Part shown: positions 61,240 to 64,000 of the stretch, piece by piece
Numbering within the stretch: the stretch's first letter is position 1
Layout: the number at the start of each line of letters is the position of its first letter
DNA from: an uncultured Rhodanobacteraceae bacterium
GTDB taxonomy: Bacteria; Pseudomonadota; Gammaproteobacteria; Xanthomonadales; SZUA-5
Assembly: GCA_937928755.1 (NCBI GenBank)
Contig: CALEZI010000002.1
Coordinates: 1-64,000 of the forward strand
Length of the DNA stretch: 64,000 nt
Reading direction: 5' to 3'
The notes under the pieces: model-generated
What the model was told of the DNA's origin: nothing
The model's input: the letters and a program-made list of their open reading frames with translations, nothing else
The model's database searches: none
Program-made: the position numbers and the translations under genes

Positions 61240-61442
61240 GGTAGGTCGAGACTTGTCTGGACGCTTCTGCGCTCCAGGCCTTCGGCAGGTCCAGACTTGT
61301 CTGGACGCATCCAGGCTGCTGGCCCTTGGTGGGTCCAGACTTGTCTGGACGCTTCTGCGCCGCTGGCCATTGGTAGGTCCAGACTTGTCTGGACGCTTCC
61401 GTGATCGGGAATCAAGAACGTCCAGACAAGTCTGGACCCACC
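61240..61442. repeat. Five GTCCAGAC palindrome copies (family A cluster)
   Basis: Copies are at 61240-61264 (with one change in the palindrome), 61284-61308, 61328-61352 and 61372-61396 in one orientation, spaced 44 bp start to start, and 61418-61442 in the other. The last copy lies inside the mazG coding frame. The 44-bp period shows recent tandem growth of one repeat unit plus its spacer. Confidence 0.92.
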
Positions 61443-62296
61443 AGGGCCGACACGTCCGGCCCGACCGAGGCATCGCCCTTCGCGATCACCTGGCTCAATC
61501 GACCCTCATGGTCGGCCTTGCGTACCTGCGACCACAACGCTTCCTGTTGTTCCAGAGGCATGCCGTCGAGACCGCAGCCGGCCGCCGCGGCGTGCTGCTC
61601 CATGGCGCGGAAACGGCGCTCGAACTTGGCGTTGGCGCCGCGCAGCGCGGCGCCGGGATCGATATCGAGCTTGCGCGCCAGGTTGCTCATCACAAACAGC
61701 ACATCGCCGAATTCGTCCTCGATTCTGGCGCGCGCCGCTGCGCCGTCAATCTCGTGCCGCAGTTCGGCCAGTTCCTCATCCAGCTTGGCCAGCACCTGCG
61801 CCGTGTCCGGCCAGTCGAAGCCGACGGCCGCCGCGCGCTTCTGCAGCTTGCGCGCGCGGATCCATTCCGGCAGGCCGCGGCCGATGCCGGCGAGCGCGCT
61901 GGCGTCGGTGTCGCCGGCACGCTCGGCGCGTTTGTGCTGTTCCCACGCCAGCGTCTGCGCGTCGGCATCGGCCACCGTGGCGTCGCCGAACACGTGCGGA
62001 TGGCGTCGCACCATCTTGTCGCAGATCGCCCTGACCACGTCGTCGAAGGCGAATGCGCCCTGCTCGCTGGCCATCTGTGCGTGGAACACCACCTGCAGCA
62101 ACAGATCGCCGAGTTCGTCGCAGAGCTCACCGAGCGCGCCGCGCTGGATCGCATCGGCAACCTCGTAGGCCTCTTCGATGGTGTACGGCGCGATCGAAGC
62201 GAAATCCTGCTCGACATCCCACGGACAGCCGCGCTCGCGATCGCGCAGCCGCGCCATGATCGCCAGCAGTTCGTCAATCGTAGAGCGCGATGCCAT
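61412..62296 (-). CDS. mazG: Nucleoside triphosphate pyrophosphohydrolase MazG
   Basis: A 294-residue protein with two MazG domains. The first holds RDRERGCPWDVEQDFASIAP and EEAYEVADAI, then the metal-binding ELGDLLLQVVFHAQM (EExxE...ExxD pattern). The second has LAKLDEELAELRHEID and DEFGDVLFVMSNLARKLDID. It cleaves NTPs to NMP and pyrophosphate, limiting (p)ppGpp effects and bad nucleotides. The last nine residues (VGPDLSGRS with the stop) are encoded by a family A repeat copy, an extension beyond the usual end after ALWSQVRKADHEG. It starts at ATG 62296, overlapping cysQ by 23 bases. Confidence 0.93.
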   Translation of the reverse strand: MASRSTIDELLAIMARLRDRERGCPWDVEQDFASIAPYTIEEAYEVADAIQRGALGELCDELGDLLLQVVFHAQMASEQGAFAFDDVVRAICDKMVRRHPHVFGDATVADADAQTLAWEQHKRAERAGDTDASALAGIGRGLPEWIRARKLQKRAAAVGFDWPDTAQVLAKLDEELAELRHEIDGAAARARIEDEFGDVLFVMSNLARKLDIDPGAALRGANAKFERRFRAMEQHAAAAGCGLDGMPLEQQEALWSQVRKADHEGRLSQVIAKGDASVGPDVSALVGPDLSGRS

Positions 62297-63110
62297 CGAG
62301 CGCGTGCAGCCAGGACCGGGTGTGGTCGCCATAGGCGAGGAAGTTGTGCACGATCAGCGAATCGCGTTGGTTGTAACGCAGCGGCACGCCGTGTTCATCG
62401 ATGACCAGGCCGCCAGCCTGTTCGACGATGCATTGACCCGCCGCGACATCCCACTCGGAGCAACGGGACGCCAGTCGCGCGTAGACATCGAGACCGCCCT
62501 CGGCGAGGCGCGCGAACTTGAGGGCGCTGCCCTGCGCGTTACGTTCCACCGCACCGAGCGCGGCGTAATATGCCTCGACTGCCGGGTTGCCGTGCGAGCG
62601 GCTGGCGGCGACCCGCGGCACCTCGGGACAGGGCTGGGTCACGCGCAGCGGCGTTTTCCCGGCGCCGTCGACGCGCCACGCGCCAATGCCGTCGCCGGCG
62701 TACCACAGGGTGCCGCTCGGCGGATGCAACAGCAGACCGAGGCACACCGAGCCATCCGTCACCAGCGCGATGTTGATGCAGAACTCGCCATTGCGCTTGA
62801 CGAACTCGCGGGTGCCGTCGAGCGGATCCACCAGCCACAGATGACGGTGGTGGCGGCGCTCCGCGAACTGCGCCGGACCGGACTCTTCGCTGAGCACCAG
62901 CGCGTTGCGGTCGAGCGGCGTCAGCGCCGCCACCAGGGTGCGATGGGAGGCCATGTCGGCCGCGGTCAGCGGCGACGAGTCGGATTTCTGTTCGACCTCG
63001 AAGCCAGCGGAATAGACTTCCATGATCGCGGCCGCCGCCGCGCGTGCGGCAACCATCGCGCCTTCGCTCAACTGCTCCAGCGCGGTCGCGGAATAGCGCG
63101 GCGACGTCAT
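62274..63110 (-). CDS. cysQ: 3'(2'),5'-bisphosphate nucleotidase CysQ
   Basis: A 278-residue inositol-monophosphatase-fold enzyme that hydrolyses PAP (and PAPS) from sulfate assimilation. Metal motif residues are EVEQKSDSSPLTAADMASHR, LSEESG (Glu), WLVDPLDGTREFVKRNGEF (the D-P-x-D-G-T core) and SEWDVAAGQCIVEQAGG (second motif, with Asp). The start at 63110 fits the family; the upstream in-frame region overlaps the nudE end. It lies between nudE and mazG, the order common in gammaproteobacteria. Confidence 0.95.
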   Translation of the reverse strand: MTSPRYSATALEQLSEGAMVAARAAAAAIMEVYSAGFEVEQKSDSSPLTAADMASHRTLVAALTPLDRNALVLSEESGPAQFAERRHHRHLWLVDPLDGTREFVKRNGEFCINIALVTDGSVCLGLLLHPPSGTLWYAGDGIGAWRVDGAGKTPLRVTQPCPEVPRVAASRSHGNPAVEAYYAALGAVERNAQGSALKFARLAEGGLDVYARLASRCSEWDVAAGQCIVEQAGGLVIDEHGVPLRYNQRDSLIVHNFLAYGDHTRSWLHALDGIALYD

Positions 63111-63120
63111 CCTGGAATCC

Positions 63121-63669
63121 TCATTCGCTGCGGCCCTGGCGCAGCCACTCGCGCGCCAGGAACAGCGCGGCCATGGCACGACCCTCGCTGAATTCCTCCA
63201 ACGTCAGCAACTGGTGCAGTTGATCGATCTTCCACGGCACGACCTCGATCTCCTCCGGCTCGTCGCCCGGCAGGCGCTCCTCGAACAGGTCGCGCGCCAG
63301 CACCACGTGGGCGATCTGGCTCATGTAGGTCGGCGCCAGCGACAGCGTGCGCAAGATCAGCAACTCGCGCGCGCCGAAGCCGGTTTCTTCCTGCAGTTCG
63401 CGCTGCGCACCCTGCAGCAGCGTCTCGCCAGGATCGACGCGACCGCGCGGCAAGCCGAGCTCGTAGCGGTGCAGGCCTGCCGCGTACTCGCGGATCAGCA
63501 GCACGGTGTCGGCGTCGAGCATCGGCACGATGACCACGACCTGTCGCCCCGAGCCCTGGATGCGCTCATAGGTACGACGTTCGCCATTGGCGAATTCGAG
63601 GTCCATCTGTTCGATCTTGAAGCGCGGCTCGATCAGTCGGGATTGGTGGACGACAGGCAGTTGTTTCAT
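63121..63669 (-). CDS. nudE: ADP compounds hydrolase NudE (Nudix)
   Basis: A 182-residue Nudix hydrolase. The Nudix box is GRVDPGETLLQGAQRELQEE followed by TGF (GX5EX7REUXEEXGU), near residues 77-99. MKQLPVVHQSRLIEPRFKIE is a typical NudE start, and the C-terminal EEFSEGRAMAALFLAREWL is conserved. It splits ADP-ribose, Ap3A and NADH. The ATG at 63669 is chosen since the frame upstream is unrelated. It is 10 bp before cysQ. Confidence 0.92.
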   Translation of the reverse strand: MKQLPVVHQSRLIEPRFKIEQMDLEFANGERRTYERIQGSGRQVVVIVPMLDADTVLLIREYAAGLHRYELGLPRGRVDPGETLLQGAQRELQEETGFGARELLILRTLSLAPTYMSQIAHVVLARDLFEERLPGDEPEEIEVVPWKIDQLHQLLTLEEFSEGRAMAALFLAREWLRQGRSE

Positions 63670-63789
63670 GCCCTGAAGTCTACCCGTTGGCCATGGCGGT
63701 CGGCGACCGTCGCGAGCGCATGCCGAGCTAGCATCCCCTGACGCTGCTGCAGCCGAAGGACGAACGGCAAGGCACCCGGGAGGCCTCAC

Positions 63790-63915
63790 TTTTTTGTCCG
63801 CAAAGGACGCAAAGAGAAGCAAGATAGATTAATGGCAACGGAGCCTCTCGCGTCCGCGAACAAGCATTGCCTTCTGCTTTCCTTTGCGTTCTTTGCGTCC
63901 TTTGCGGACAAGATT
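63790..63915. repeat. Inverted repeat of AAAGGACGC units (family B, copy 3)
   Basis: The left arm (63790-63826) is TTTTTTGTCCGCAAAGGACG with CAAAGAGAAGC; the right arm (63876-63915) is the complement with one extra unit. It lies upstream of nudE. The remaining bases to 64000 (63916-64000) show no recognisable gene. Confidence 0.8.
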
Positions 63916-64000
63916 CTTTTGACGGCCGACAAGATCGCCGAGAAGCTCGAATTGCACCTCGTTGCTACAGCGAGGTGTGCAGCGTCGCCAGCGCGTGGGC

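Overview
The window is GC-rich bacterial DNA with closely packed genes, many joined by 4-base ATGA or GTGA stop/start overlaps. The gene set suggests a gammaproteobacterium of the Xanthomonadales/Lysobacterales type: GlnS, HflKC, PspF, nudE-cysQ-mazG, an Lpx-type acyltransferase with core glycosyltransferases, and REP-like palindromes of the kind common in that order. This placement is inferred from gene content and repeat style, not from a search.

Host backbone, left part (1-16742). A repeat-rich leader precedes glnS and a CMP/dCMP-type deaminase. A long minus-strand run follows: GT4 glycosyltransferase, O-antigen ligase, GT2 glycosyltransferase, LpxL-like acyltransferase, thioesterase, PspF and an ELM1-family protein. 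Beyond it lie a CHCC zinc-finger protein, a secreted four-repeat DUF4397 protein between two copies of a palindromic repeat, hflK-hflC, a hemerythrin-histidine kinase fusion and a PAP2/haloperoxidase remnant.

Island 1 (16743-34117) is a defective prophage in tRNA-Arg(CCT). A 40-bp duplication of the tRNA 5' half marks both ends. It holds a P22 immI-like control block (Arc-like repressor and antirepressor operon, divergent Mnt-like repressor), a DUF4942/DNA methyltransferase, a secreted cargo protein, a run of tail and internal virion genes, and an integrase beside attR. Two truncated genes abut near 32,130, so a large internal deletion probably removed the packaging and head genes, which are absent.

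Host backbone, middle (34079-40084): intact tRNA-Arg(CCT), an ALDH7-type aldehyde dehydrogenase, a regulator/M50 protease pair, a SAM methyltransferase, a CysK-like synthase and tRNA-Leu(CAA).

Island 2 (about 40085-46204) is a 6.1-kb integrative element in tRNA-Leu(CAA), bounded by a 16-bp repeat of the tRNA 3' end. It encodes a P4-type integrase, a frameshifted AlpA-like gene, small unknown proteins, a Toprim-like protein without the DxD motif, and a RepA-type helicase. Just after the helicase gene lies an iteron-like inverted repeat that could be an origin.

Host backbone, right part (46205-64000). A three-gene minus-strand operon encodes two tandem Reg_prop/Y_Y_Y histidine kinases and a secreted pectate-lyase-like enzyme. 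No response regulator is encoded nearby, so this looks like a polysaccharide-sensing unit with an unlinked output. Thiolase, an alanine/threonine-rich lipoprotein, a small membrane protein, methylcrotonyl-CoA carboxylase beta subunit, an unknown membrane protein and mazG/cysQ/nudE complete the window. Several families of short palindromic or inverted repeats occupy most intergenic spaces; one copy has been absorbed into the mazG reading frame.
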